From Acidimicrobiales bacterium (GTDB taxonomy: Bacteria; Actinomycetota; Acidimicrobiia; Acidimicrobiales; UBA8190): DNA of 64,000 bases. Positions 33,747 through 42,369 of this stretch are shown here, piece after piece. The stretch covers positions 48,432 to 112,431 of the forward strand of contig DATKSK010000042.1 of assembly GCA_035531755.1 (NCBI GenBank). The letters run 5' to 3'. Within the stretch, counting starts at the first letter, position 1. Each line of letters opens with the position of its first letter. The translations under genes and the position numbers were made by a program. Below the pieces are notes generated by a model, which saw nothing but the letters and a program-made list of their open reading frames with translations, was not told where the DNA came from and made no database searches.

Positions 33747-34595
33747 CTAGATCTGCCCGGCGCGCATCTTCAGCAGGTCGGCCGAACTGGCGCCGTCCAC
33801 GGCGATCACTTGCCCCGACACGAAGCGGGCGACCGGACTGCACAGAAAGAGCGCCAGGTAGGCAATGTCCGAGCCGTGGCCGTGCATGCCGAGCGGGCTC
33901 GGAGGACGATCCTGCCCTGATGGAACTGCCTCGGCGAAGCGACGGACACCCTCCGTGGCACTAATCGAACCAGGCGCGATCGCGTTGACCCGTATTCCGT
34001 ATGGACCCCATTCGACGGCGCACGTTCGAGTGAGTGAGTCGACCCCCGCTTTCGCGGCGGCGACGTGCGACTGGTAGACGACACCCCTCTGCTCGAAGGG
34101 AGCGCTGATGTTGATGATGCTCCCCCCGTGGTCCCGCAACCACGCGTCGAAGGCCGCCCGGGTCACGTTGTAGGTCCCGAGCAGGTCGATGTCGACCACT
34201 GCTTTGAAGCCGTTTGGCGAGATCTTCGACATTGGCGCGGGGAAGTTGCCCGCGGCATCGTTGACCACGATGTCGAGCCGGCCGTGGTCGGCTACGACCT
34301 GGTCGACTACCGCCTGCACCGCCCGCGCGTCTCGGACGTCGCAGACGCCGAACGTGGCGTCGACACCCTCCGCCCGGAGCTCGGCGACGGCACCTTCGAG
34401 GTTCTCGCGCGTACGGCTGGCCATGGTGATGCGGGCACCATGGGCACCGAGGACCCGGCAGATCTCTCTGCCGATCCCGGTGGCACCCCCGGTCACAAAC
34501 GCCACCTGACCTTCCAGCACGTCAGACGCGAAGCAACTTGGCACCGCGGCGACGACGGAGTTGCGCACACCATCCTCTGAGTTACCTGTATTCAT
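33747..34595 (-). CDS. SDR oxidoreductase similar to 2,4-dienoyl-CoA reductase
   Basis: A 282-residue short-chain dehydrogenase from ATG 34595, with GAGGAAG before it. FVTGGATGIGREICRVLG binds NADP(H), and VVNDAAGNFPAP replaces the usual NNAG. VYQSHVAAAKAGVDSLTRTCAVEWGPYGIRVN and IAPGSISATEGVRRF match the bacterial and peroxisomal 2,4-dienoyl-CoA reductase branch rather than classic YxxxK SDRs alone. It would reduce unsaturated acyl-CoA. It precedes an acyl-CoA carboxylase beta subunit on the same strand, pointing to fatty-acid metabolism. Local GC is lower than the flanks. Confidence 0.85.
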   Translation of the reverse strand: MNTGNSEDGVRNSVVAAVPSCFASDVLEGQVAFVTGGATGIGREICRVLGAHGARITMASRTRENLEGAVAELRAEGVDATFGVCDVRDARAVQAVVDQVVADHGRLDIVVNDAAGNFPAPMSKISPNGFKAVVDIDLLGTYNVTRAAFDAWLRDHGGSIINISAPFEQRGVVYQSHVAAAKAGVDSLTRTCAVEWGPYGIRVNAIAPGSISATEGVRRFAEAVPSGQDRPPSPLGMHGHGSDIAYLALFLCSPVARFVSGQVIAVDGASSADLLKMRAGQI

Positions 34596-34687
34596 CTCTT
34601 CCTCACACATTGCATCGTCGATGACTGGACGCCTACGTTGCCGATCGATCGCAGTTCACGCCAAGGGGCGGTGGGAGACGCCGCCTC

Positions 34688-36190
34688 TCAGGGCAGGATT
34701 CCCATCGGCCGAGGTTTACGGGGTACCGCATTGCGACCTTCGGCGAGCTCGAGGCCGGCGATGAGGGCATTGCGGAGCTCGCGAGGATCGATGACGTCGT
34801 CGTAGGCGAGTCGTGAGCCAGCAGTCACTGATGCCTGGGCCTGCCCTGCGGCCAGACGCGCCCGCTCCTCGGGATCCTCGATGGCGCTGGCTTCCGACGA
34901 GGCCGGGAAAGCACCGAGCGTGATCGAAGGGAAGGCCAAGGTGATCGTTTGGCCGTCAAAGGGGTTCATGGCCATGATCGAGGAGCCGAACCCGAAAGCT
35001 TTGCGGATCGTGACGTGCAGTTTCGGTACCTGCAGCCGGTGCTGCACGGCAAACATCCTCGCGGCGTGACGAAGGATGCCCTGCCGCTCGGCATTGGTGC
35101 CGGCCAGCACGCCCGGATTGTCGGCCAAGAAGATGCACGGCAGTCCAAACGCACCGGCCACGTCGAGGAAGTGGGCGGCCTTGTCGGCGGCGTCGCTGTC
35201 GACCGTGCCGGCCAACACGCTCGGGTCGTTTGCCACAATGGCAACACTGCGCCCGCCGACATGAGCGAGGGCCGTCACGATCGAGCGACCGAAGTTGGGT
35301 TGTACGTCGAGCAGCTCGCCGTTGTCGACCAGAAGTTCGAGCACGGGCCTCATGGGATACGGGCGGCGGGAGTCCGGTGGGACCAATTCGAGGATGTCGA
35401 CCTGGCGTTGGCCGATATCCGGACCATCACGCGACGGTGGTTGTTCCCAGGCGTTGAGGGGAAAGTGGGCGAGGTAACGGCGAGCGAGACCGATTGCCTC
35501 GACGTCGCCGGGTACCACGTTGTGCACCACACCCCCGGTATCGACTGCTACCTGGGGGCCGCCGAGCGCCTCCTTGCTGACGTCCTCCCCTGTTGCCGAC
35601 TTCACGAGCGGGGGTCCGGCGGCGAAGATCGACGCTGTTGCGGTCATGGCCACAAAGTCGCACAAGGGGGCGGTCAGCGCCCCGTGACCGGCCGAGGCGC
35701 CCAGCACCAGGCACACCATTGGTACTCTTCCCGACAATTCAGCGAAGCCCATGAGGTCACCCGGTCGGCGACCGGCCGCCGAGTCGGTGACCCGGTGGCC
35801 GGCACCTTCGAGCATCATCACCAGCGGCACTTGCTCCTGTAGGGCGAGTTGGCACAAGCGGTAGCGCTTGTCCGACGCGCCGGAGCCGATCGAACCGCCG
35901 AGCACGGTCACGTCCTCGGCGCCGGCCAGCGCCGGGCGCCCGTTGACCCGGCCGAATCCAGCCACCAGGGCATCGCCGGGAATCGGGGGCTCGTGGGTGG
36001 TGCCGACCAGATTGCCGATCTCGAAGAGGGTGCCGGTGTCGAACAGCGCGGCCAGACGCTCGCGAGCATTGAGCCGATCACGCTGCCGCTGGCGGTCCAG
36101 ACGGGCCTCGCCCCCCATGGCACGAGCTTGGGCCTTGCGACGCGCAATCTCCTCGAGCGCCGGACCCCACCCATTGAGCTGTTCGTCCAT
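34688..36190 (-). CDS. Acyl-CoA carboxylase carboxyltransferase (beta) subunit
   Basis: A 500-residue carboxyltransferase; ATG 36190 is favoured because GAAGGG sits six bases upstream. The N-terminal half has RLNARERLAALFDTGTLFEIG and ASAGHGALTAPLCDFVAM, and the C-terminal half has VFLADNPGVLAGTNAERQGILRH-like and TIRKAFGFGSSIMAMNPF blocks that hold biotin and acyl-CoA. It resembles propionyl-/methylcrotonyl-CoA carboxylase beta chains, which need a biotin-carboxylase alpha chain; none is in the window. It is next to the dienoyl-CoA-reductase-like gene. Position beside a katG stub suggests it arrived by recombination. Confidence 0.88.
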   Translation of the reverse strand: MDEQLNGWGPALEEIARRKAQARAMGGEARLDRQRQRDRLNARERLAALFDTGTLFEIGNLVGTTHEPPIPGDALVAGFGRVNGRPALAGAEDVTVLGGSIGSGASDKRYRLCQLALQEQVPLVMMLEGAGHRVTDSAAGRRPGDLMGFAELSGRVPMVCLVLGASAGHGALTAPLCDFVAMTATASIFAAGPPLVKSATGEDVSKEALGGPQVAVDTGGVVHNVVPGDVEAIGLARRYLAHFPLNAWEQPPSRDGPDIGQRQVDILELVPPDSRRPYPMRPVLELLVDNGELLDVQPNFGRSIVTALAHVGGRSVAIVANDPSVLAGTVDSDAADKAAHFLDVAGAFGLPCIFLADNPGVLAGTNAERQGILRHAARMFAVQHRLQVPKLHVTIRKAFGFGSSIMAMNPFDGQTITLAFPSITLGAFPASSEASAIEDPEERARLAAGQAQASVTAGSRLAYDDVIDPRELRNALIAGLELAEGRNAVPRKPRPMGILP

Positions 36191-36415
36191 CACCATCCCT
36201 TCGGCACGCTCGCGACGAGGACTATATGCGCCACCTCGCGTTTCTTGTACGTTGCCCATCGATCGGCGTTGGCTGTCACCGTCACGGGTGACGGGGGTGA
36301 GCGTCCTGGCCTCGGCCGGACCGATCCATAATCACGGTCCAGCGGGAGAACGCTCGCCCCGGCCCGCAGGGCCTCCTCCGGCACACCGCCCATCACCGGA
36401 GGTACCGCGCACCTG

Positions 36416-36619
36416 TCAGATGCTCGCGCAAGCCAACACTCGCGCCTTGTCGAGGGTCGCGTTGTCCTCACCCATCGGATTGGACTGGGGCGAGTGCTGG
36501 TGCAGAATCTGCAGGTCCAGCTGATTCGGCCACCAGTCCTGGTTCGACCTGGGCCGAGTCGGCTTGGGAGCCGGGGCGGGGACTACCGGGTTCTCGCTTT
36601 CGTTGCCGCTGTCAGACAC
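36416..36619 (-). pseudogene. katG: 5' stub of catalase-peroxidase katG
   Basis: A 67-codon reading from GTG 36619. Its residues 25-52, [20 protein letters not shown] then SNPMGED, match the N-terminal signature of KatG. Right after MGED the similarity ends and 15 unrelated residues run into a stop. KatG is normally about 730 residues, so over 90% is gone. The break lies near position 36466, between this stub and the carboxyltransferase gene, marking a deletion or insertion junction. Confidence 0.75.
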
Positions 36620-36755
36620 GTGGGGCCCTTTCGACCCCGAACGCGACGTTCAGGCCGATGCGTGCTGCTGGCAGACGGGTCGAAGGTCCCTGGTCTGGCC
36701 GACGGCCTTGGAGGACACTGAGGGTGTAGACGTGATTGTGGACGGGGAGGTTGTC

Positions 36756-37199
36756 ATGTCCACCTCAGCACGCGAATGCTCAAACGCGCCGATCGACTTT
36801 CACGAGTTGGTCGGAGCTCATGGACATCACCTCTTCGCCGTTTTCGATGATCCCGACGCCGGAGAAGAGGCTGTCGAGGCGCTCCGTTTCGAGGGCTTCG
36901 ATGATGGTAAGGACATCTGGGTCTTCTGTGGCGAAGAGGGTTCAAAGCGGCTCGATCGCAGTGGGTGGGCGCACGGGTTCTGGGGCAGGATCTTTCGCAT
37001 GACCCAGTTCGCGATGAGCAGTGACTTCGAGTATCTGCGATGCCTTGACGAGGCACTTCACCGCGGACATGTCGTTATTGCAGTCCGGGTGAAGGATGAA
37101 GGTGTCGCAGACGAAGTGGCCCGGCTTCTGCGCATGCATGCTGCACACTCAATCGCCTACTGCTCACACTGGGATTTCGTGCCAGTGGTCGCTGCTTGA
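36756..37199 (+). CDS. Conserved-looking protein of unknown function, possibly stress-protein-17M-like
   Basis: A 147-residue protein from ATG 36756, with GGGAGG five to six bases ahead. GHHLFAVFDDPDAGEEAVEALRFEGF looks like a ferredoxin-like beta-alpha-beta unit; HGFWGRIFRMTQFAMSSDFEYLRCLDEALHRGHVVIAVRV a second; and HAAHSIAYCSHWDFVPV the end. The VFxDPxxAxxAxxxLxxxGF pattern recalls general stress protein 17M-type domains. Function is unknown. Its GC is lower than core genes. It is divergent from the katG stub, so may once have shared an oxidative-stress promoter. Confidence 0.6.
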   Translation: MSTSARECSNAPIDFHELVGAHGHHLFAVFDDPDAGEEAVEALRFEGFDDGKDIWVFCGEEGSKRLDRSGWAHGFWGRIFRMTQFAMSSDFEYLRCLDEALHRGHVVIAVRVKDEGVADEVARLLRMHAAHSIAYCSHWDFVPVVAA

Positions 37200-37470
37200 T
37201 TGCACTCTTGGTACGAATGCATTCCAAGTGAAGTAGGTCTGTGCCTTTGCACGGCTCACCCGAATGGTGCGCGCGTCGGCTCTTGCGCTGCCTCTGGCCG
37301 GCAGCGGCACACGAACCTGCACGATGCCGTCCTTGTAGGCCCCATGTTTCCCGTGCTACGGGCGATCGATGCCAGGACGGCGATCAGGTGACGTTGGACC
37401 CTAGCCAGCGCACCGGGCCTGCTCGTACGCTTGCGGCGATCCTCCCCGCAGAGGGATCGGAGGGTGCGTG

Positions 37471-37728
37471 ATGAGTTGTTGCTGTGATCATGGTCATGGT
37501 CCGTGGTGCCACTCGGGTCATGGACACGGCCCAGGTGGTGGCTACGGCCAGGGATACGGGTACGGGTACGGACCGCCCCCATGGGCAATGCGCGGCCCTG
37601 CAGGCAGGCGCCGACGGGGTCGCGTGCGAGACCTCGAGGAGTCTCTCGAGGACCTCGAAGAGGAGGTCGCCCGAATCCGCCAGGAGCTCGAGGAAGCACG
37701 AGCGGAAGAGGCCGCCCGCGAAACCTGA
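37471..37728 (+). CDS. Cys/His/Gly-rich small protein with C-terminal coiled coil
   Basis: An 85-residue protein from ATG 37471, with GGAGG seven bases upstream. The N-terminus MSCCCDHGHGPWCHSGHGHG is packed with Cys and His and then Gly/Tyr repeats, which would bind soft metals. Residues 50-85 form a charged helix RDLEESLEDLEEEVARIRQE typical of a coiled coil. DUF5320-like proteins share this layout. It may be a metal-buffering or scaffold protein at the head of the sulfur gene row. That role is inference. Confidence 0.6.
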   Translation: MSCCCDHGHGPWCHSGHGHGPGGGYGQGYGYGYGPPPWAMRGPAGRRRRGRVRDLEESLEDLEEEVARIRQELEEARAEEAARET

Positions 37729-37895
37729 GCATGTCCAGCGGGCGGGCCGCACGGCGACGCTGTGCCTGGATCGGTGGGCGATTAGCGTGCACCCATGGGC
37801 TTCCACCATGACCAGGTACCACCCCGGGCCGGCAACATGGGGGCGGAGCCGCTGGTCCAATCGCACGGTTCGGTCCCGAGGGTGCCAGGTGGGTG

Positions 37896-38822
37896 ATGCC
37901 CGTCGTGACCTACCGACATCCTGAGGCGTTGGCCTCGCCGCAGTGGCTCGCCGACCACCTCGAGGACCCGTCGGTCCGGGTGGTCGATGCCCGCTTCGAC
38001 CTGCGGGCCACCTCGGAGGGGGTGCTGGTGGCCGTCGCCGAACGGGACGCCTACGGCGAGGCTCACATCCCGGGGGCGGTATTCGTCGACGTGATGGGCG
38101 ACCTCGCCGATCCCGAGGACCCGGTGGTCGTGGTGCCACCCGGACGCTTCGAGGCCCTCATGGACCGCCTCGGGATCGCCAATGAGAGCACCGTCGTCGT
38201 CTATGACGACAAAGGCGGAACCTGGGCGGCGCGGCTCTGGTGGGCCCTGCGCTACTACGGCCATGAGCAGGTGCGGCTGCTCGACGGCGGCCTCACCCGC
38301 TGGGAGGCGGAAGGGCGCCCGATGGAAAGTGAGATACCCGAGCCCTCGCCAACGGAATTTCGGGCGCGGGTCCGTCCCGAGCTGCGGGTCGACGCCGACC
38401 AGGTGATGCGAGCCATTGGTGATGACGACATCTGCATCGTCGACGCGTTACCCGAGGTGTTCTTCACAGGGGAGGCCCGCCTGTACCCGAACCACCGGGC
38501 CGGTCATATCCCGACCGCTTACAACGTGCCCGCGCCGGCCAATGTCAGTCCGTCCACCCAGACCCTGTTGCCCGCCACGGAGCTTGCCCGGCTGTGGGAA
38601 CCGATCGGACTGGGACCCGGGCGCCGCGTCATCACCTACTGCGGTGGCGGGGTGTACGCGGCCTTCGCGCTCTTTGTCCTCTACGTCATGGGCCACGAGA
38701 ACTCCGCCCTCTACGACGCCTCGTGGATGGAATGGGGCGCCGACCTCCGCCGGCCGGTGGAGACCGGCCCGAGAAGTGCGACGCATGATCGTGATCAACC
38801 GAAGGAATCGAGGAGACAGTGA
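37896..38822 (+). CDS. Thiosulfate/3-mercaptopyruvate sulfurtransferase (tandem rhodanese)
   Basis: A 308-residue protein with two rhodanese domains. The first (about 10-135) holds VRVVDARFDLR and HIPGAVFVDVMGDLAD. The second (about 160-290) holds CIVDALPEVFF and the active loop ITYCGGGVYAA with the catalytic cysteine. It moves sulfur from thiosulfate or mercaptopyruvate to cyanide or thiols in the cytoplasm. The stop overlaps the ATG of the AhpD-like gene by one base, so they are an operon. It opens the sulfur-related part of the island. Confidence 0.9.
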   Translation: MPVVTYRHPEALASPQWLADHLEDPSVRVVDARFDLRATSEGVLVAVAERDAYGEAHIPGAVFVDVMGDLADPEDPVVVVPPGRFEALMDRLGIANESTVVVYDDKGGTWAARLWWALRYYGHEQVRLLDGGLTRWEAEGRPMESEIPEPSPTEFRARVRPELRVDADQVMRAIGDDDICIVDALPEVFFTGEARLYPNHRAGHIPTAYNVPAPANVSPSTQTLLPATELARLWEPIGLGPGRRVITYCGGGVYAAFALFVLYVMGHENSALYDASWMEWGADLRRPVETGPRSATHDRDQPKESRRQ

Positions 38823-39406
38823 TGGCGCGCGTGAAGCTGATCGACCCCAACCAGGCCGAGGGACGGAGCCATGAGGTCTTCGAGCGGGTGAAGGCGTACT
38901 ACAAGATGGTGCCCGGGCTCCAGCAAGCGTTGAACTATCTGCCGGAGACGACCGACGCGTTGTGGACCTTGAGCCTGAACACGGCGATGGAAGGGACTAT
39001 CCGCGAGGAGTTGAAGCGGGTGTTCTTTGCGGTCACCGCCTACGAGGTCGAATGCGAGTATTGCACCGCTGCCCACATGCTCGATCTGATGGGCAAGAAG
39101 TGGAGCCGCAAAGAGTGCGTCGACATCATCGAGGGCAAGCCATCTCCACGCCTCACCGACAAGGAGAACGCCGCGGTGGACTTCGCACGGATCGTCGGCC
39201 GGCGACCAGCGGGGGTAACTGACGAGATGACCGACACGCTACGGGGGCTGGGCTGGACCGATGCGGAGATCGTGGAGATCGTGGCCGCGGTGGCCCTCAT
39301 GCGCTATACGACCACGATCGCCAGTGCGCTCGATGTGCCTCTCGAAGTGGCCATGGAAGGTGTCGGGGTGAGTTGCGGGGTTCCCCTCGATCGGCTCGAT
39401 CGCTAA
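38822..39406 (+). CDS. Carboxymuconolactone decarboxylase/AhpD-like protein
   Basis: A 194-residue all-helical protein. The redox motif VECEYCTAAHMLDLMGKK has CxxC plus a histidine four residues on, as in AhpD-type alkylhydroperoxidases. KRVFFAVTAYEVE and FARIVGRRPAGVTDEM continue the fold. It would reduce peroxides or persulfides using thiols. It is co-transcribed with the tandem rhodanese, with a GAGGAGA ribosome site upstream. The pairing suggests defence against reactive sulfur or oxygen. Confidence 0.85.
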   Translation: MARVKLIDPNQAEGRSHEVFERVKAYYKMVPGLQQALNYLPETTDALWTLSLNTAMEGTIREELKRVFFAVTAYEVECEYCTAAHMLDLMGKKWSRKECVDIIEGKPSPRLTDKENAAVDFARIVGRRPAGVTDEMTDTLRGLGWTDAEIVEIVAAVALMRYTTTIASALDVPLEVAMEGVGVSCGVPLDRLDR

Positions 39407-39547
39407 CAGGCCGACCGGGAGTCACTGGGCGAGGCTGGTCCGGATGCGCTACGCGGGTTCCGCCTGCTCTCCGTGATGGCACGACAGTCAGTCACTACTC
39501 GTGGATGGGGACGGGAATGGGCCAGGGCCCCGCGCCGTTACACCTAT

Positions 39548-39563
39548 ATACCCCCGAGGGTAT
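39548..39563. promoter_or_regulatory. CsoR/CstR-like operator
   Basis: ATACCCCCGAGGGTAT is a palindrome with ATACCC/GGGTAT arms, the layout of operators bound by CsoR-family copper sensors and CstR persulfide sensors. It ends 18 bases before the DUF2892 gene. No CsoR/CstR gene is present in the window, so its regulator would have to be elsewhere. Confidence 0.6.
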
Positions 39564-39581
39564 TCATGAGGGAGACAGGCC

Positions 39582-39791
39582 ATGGGACTTGTTCGCTTGC
39601 TGCAGGCGCCGGCCGGGAGGATTGCGAGAATTCTCGTAGGCGCAGGCCTGATCGCTGCCGGCGCCTGGCTGGGTGGCGTCTGGCTGGCATTGGTTGTCGT
39701 GGGACTCGTTCCGCTCGCCGCTGGGTCGGCAGGTGTGTGTTTCGTCGCTCCCCTGCTCCACGTACCGCTGCGCCGCGTGGGTCGGTCATGA
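39582..39791 (+). CDS. DUF2892-family small membrane protein
   Basis: A 69-residue protein from ATG 39582. Two helices are visible, ILVGAGLIAAGAWLGGVWLAL and VVVGLVPLAAGSAGVCFVAPLL. The G-x-C-x2-AP block is the DUF2892 (YgaP tail) mark, often found near rhodaneses and sulfur oxidation genes. The single cysteine may carry sulfane sulfur. A CsoR/CstR-type palindrome stands just upstream, so it is probably induced by persulfide or metal. Confidence 0.75.
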   Translation: MGLVRLLQAPAGRIARILVGAGLIAAGAWLGGVWLALVVVGLVPLAAGSAGVCFVAPLLHVPLRRVGRS

Positions 39792-39930
39792 TGTCCGCCG
39801 ACCACCCTGATGGAAGTACGACCTGCTTGCCACGGCCCGACGTTCAGATTCTCCACGTCAAGGCGTTGGCCCAAGAGCCGATCCGCGCGCGGTGGTCCTC
39901 GACATCAGCACGGACCTCGAAGTAGGTCTC

Positions 39931-40215
39931 ATGGACAGCGCGACGTGGACGAACGCCCTGCCGGCAGCGGAGCGGCGCCGGGAGCTGGCCACGCCCAGGG
40001 CGCCGTGGCCCCCGGAGGCACCCTTCTCGTCGTCGGCCACGACACCACCAACCTGATTCACGGTTGTGGGGGCCCGCAAGATCCCTCCGTGTTGGTCACC
40101 TCCGAGGAGGTGGCCAACGATCTGGACGAGCTGCGAATCGTGCGCGCAGATCATGTGCGTCGCCGTGTCGACTCCGAGCAGGGCCCCAAAAGGCAAGGGG
40201 ATGACGAGCCGCTCG
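39931..40215 (+). pseudogene. SAM-dependent methyltransferase C-terminal remnant
   Basis: The frame from 39931 reads LPAAERRRELAT, then, one frame over, AQGAVAPGGTLLVVGHDTTN and LIHGCGGPQDPSVL, TSEEVANDLDELRIVRADHV. That order matches the C-terminal half of TehB-like class I methyltransferases. Restoring one G (ACGCCC to ACGGCCC) near 39993 would join the frames. The N-terminal SAM-binding part is missing. The end also drifts away from the family. A decayed gene is favoured over a sequencing slip because of the lost N-terminus. Confidence 0.55.
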
Positions 40216-40273
40216 GCGCTGTCGCGATGGGGAGGATCGGACCGCACCAAGCTTGGTCGCGCCCGGAGGCACC

Positions 40274-41218
40274 GTGAACGTGCTGGTAGTGGTGAACCTG
40301 TGGAGTCCCCACCACGGACTCTCGCTCGGAATGGTCGTCCTCACCGCCTTCCTGCTGGGAGTGGTCCATGGGGTCACCCCTGACGAGCACACGTGGCCGA
40401 TCACCTTCTCCTACGCGCTCGGATCGTTCTCAGCCCGACGGGGGATGCGTTCGGCGCTCGCTTTCTCGCTGGCGTTCACGGCACAACGGGCGCTGCTCTC
40501 CGAGCTCGCCTACCTCGGCCTGCTCAAGATAACTGGCAACGCGACGTGGAACGCGGCGATCTACGTGGTCGTCGGGGCGGTGATGGTGCTGGCCGCGTTC
40601 TACGTGCTGCGCCTGCGCTGCGCGCTGCATTTACACCTGTGGCCTCCCTCCCTTGGCGGGTGTCATCGCCAGATCGACACCACGGAGTGGGCAGCGCGGG
40701 CACCCACTCCCGCCATGGCCGCCGTCCATGGCTTTGTCGCCGGGTGGGGGCTCGGCGCCTTCGCGCTGATCATGGCCACCGTCCTGGCCCCGGCCATGCC
40801 TTCTGCCGCGCTCGGCTGGGTGCCCGGGGCCGCGTTCGGGCTCGGCACCACCGCCATGCTCGTCCTCGCCGGAGCGGTCATCGGTTCGCTGATCCGCCAC
40901 CAGCGCCTGCCCGAGGGCGTCGCCCAACGCGTCGCCCAGGAGGGGGCGGGCTGGACACTGCTCGGCGGTGGCATTCTGTTCCTCGCCGCCGGTGCCGCCG
41001 GGCTGGTGGCACCCTCGGTCATGACAGCGGGAATCGCAACCGGCATCCACGTCCACAACCTCGACCAGATCAACGTCGGTACCCTGCTCGTGGTCCTCGT
41101 CGTCGTTGTCGCCATCGTCGTCGTGACTCGCACCGTGCAGCGGCTGCGCCATCTTCCCGCGCCGGAGGCGGAGCCCTGCGACGAGCCCCCACCCGGCGTT
41201 GGGGCCGCCACCTCGTAA
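40274..41218 (+). CDS. NicO/RcnA-like membrane transporter
   Basis: A 314-residue protein from GTG 40274, with GGAGG four bases ahead. About seven or eight membrane helices are seen. Helix 1-2 holds LLGVVHGVTPDEHTWPITFSY, an H-x4-D motif followed by a nearby H, the signature of NicO/UreH-type nickel-cobalt carriers. VHGFVAGWGLGAFALIMATV repeats a similar half later. The His-rich loop ALHLHLWPPSLGGCHRQ adds metal ligands. It could move nickel, cobalt or another divalent ion, or a sulfur anion. Specificity is open. Confidence 0.6.
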   Translation: MNVLVVVNLWSPHHGLSLGMVVLTAFLLGVVHGVTPDEHTWPITFSYALGSFSARRGMRSALAFSLAFTAQRALLSELAYLGLLKITGNATWNAAIYVVVGAVMVLAAFYVLRLRCALHLHLWPPSLGGCHRQIDTTEWAARAPTPAMAAVHGFVAGWGLGAFALIMATVLAPAMPSAALGWVPGAAFGLGTTAMLVLAGAVIGSLIRHQRLPEGVAQRVAQEGAGWTLLGGGILFLAAGAAGLVAPSVMTAGIATGIHVHNLDQINVGTLLVVLVVVVAIVVVTRTVQRLRHLPAPEAEPCDEPPPGVGAATS

Positions 41219-41453
41219 CCGACGAGGGCTTCCCACGTGGCCTTCGACGCGTTGGCACGGTCGCCGAGGCTGATGAGGCTATGCGTCGGAAAAGACGGTC
41301 CAAGCAGCTGACCGCCGCGAAACCTGAGATGAGCCGTGCGAACCTGGGTGCCGTAAATCCCGCTTCCGCCGATCGAGCTCGCGAGCTTCCTCGCCACACC
41401 GTACGTCGAGAGCCCCACGCTCATGGCCGCGGCAAGCACTAGGGTCTTCGTCC

Positions 41454-42212
41454 GTGGCACCGTGGCCCGTCTTCGTGGCGGCAGGAGCCGCAGTCGGGTT
41501 GCTGACCGGGTTCTTCGGCGTCGGTGGGTCGTCAATTGCCACGCCGCTCCTCTCCCTCCTGGGCGTGCCCGGGCTTCTCGCCATCGCATCACCGCTTCCC
41601 GCCACGATCCCCTCTGCGCTCGCCGCCGCCATCCCGTATATCCGCAACCGAACGGCCCGTCCGAAAGCCGCGGCGTGGTCACTCGTCGGTGGCATCCCGG
41701 CCACCGTGGCCGGAGCGCTGCTGTCCCGAGTGGTCGGTGGGCCCAAGCTGCTGGTGGCCTCGGGCGTCGCGCTCGTGATCATCGGGTTGCGGGTCGTCCG
41801 GCCGATCAAGGAGGCATCGCGTCGCGCCGGAGCGACTCGACGCAAGAACCGCCCACTCCTGATGGCGGCATCGGCCGGTGTGGGCCTGTTCACCGGCCTG
41901 TTGGCCAACGGTGGGGGATTTCTCCTGGTGCCAATGTATCTGCTGGTGTTCGGGCTCGACATGGGTGAGGCGGCAGGCACGAGCCTTCTGGTCATCGCCG
42001 TGCTCTCGGCTCCCACCATGGCGACGCACTGGGCGCTTGGCCACATCGACTGGACCGTGGCCGGGGCCTTCGCTCTCGGCGCGGTCCCGGCCAGCGCCAT
42101 CAGCGGGCGCCTGGCCCAGCACGTGGCGGGGAGTGCGGTGCGCGAGGCGTTTGGCTGGTTCCTGGTCGCCTCGGGTGCCGTCTTCGTCATCTACCGGCTC
42201 GCTGCCGGCTGA
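41454..42212 (+). CDS. TauE/SafE-family sulfite/anion exporter
   Basis: A 252-residue membrane protein with two homologous halves. GLLTGFFGVGGSSIATPLLSLLG and GLFTGLLANGGGFLLVPMYLL are the two GxGG-containing TauE/SafE motifs. About seven helices are seen. Family members export or import sulfite, sulfoacetate or other sulfonates. GTG 41454 is the start. It fits with the rhodanese and persulfide genes: sulfite is the product of persulfide dioxygenases such as the CstB-like protein at 46328. Confidence 0.85.
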   Translation: MAPWPVFVAAGAAVGLLTGFFGVGGSSIATPLLSLLGVPGLLAIASPLPATIPSALAAAIPYIRNRTARPKAAAWSLVGGIPATVAGALLSRVVGGPKLLVASGVALVIIGLRVVRPIKEASRRAGATRRKNRPLLMAASAGVGLFTGLLANGGGFLLVPMYLLVFGLDMGEAAGTSLLVIAVLSAPTMATHWALGHIDWTVAGAFALGAVPASAISGRLAQHVAGSAVREAFGWFLVASGAVFVIYRLAAG

Positions 42213-42369
42213 GAACGTCAGGCGTCGCCCGGAGCTCGATGGAGTCTGAGCCGAACACCTACTCCCGGCGCACGAGGTGAATTCCGACTTCGTCCGAGTC
42301 GCGGCCAGAGCTCGGCTCTTCGGCACGCGGGGACCACCTCGTTCGTGAAGGAGCCGTGATACCAGGCGA

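Noticed and set aside
35849..36331. Plus-strand frame over the carboxyltransferase start
   Set aside because: No motifs; it is antisense to the conserved RLNARERLAALFDTGTLFEIG region.
40663..41682. Minus-strand frame with a plausible segment KTLVLAAAMSVGLSTYGVARKL in the 41219-41453 gap
   Set aside because: Only about 70 residues fall outside the known plus-strand genes, no ribosome site or family could be found, and the rest is shadow of the NicO-like gene. A remnant is possible but unsupported.
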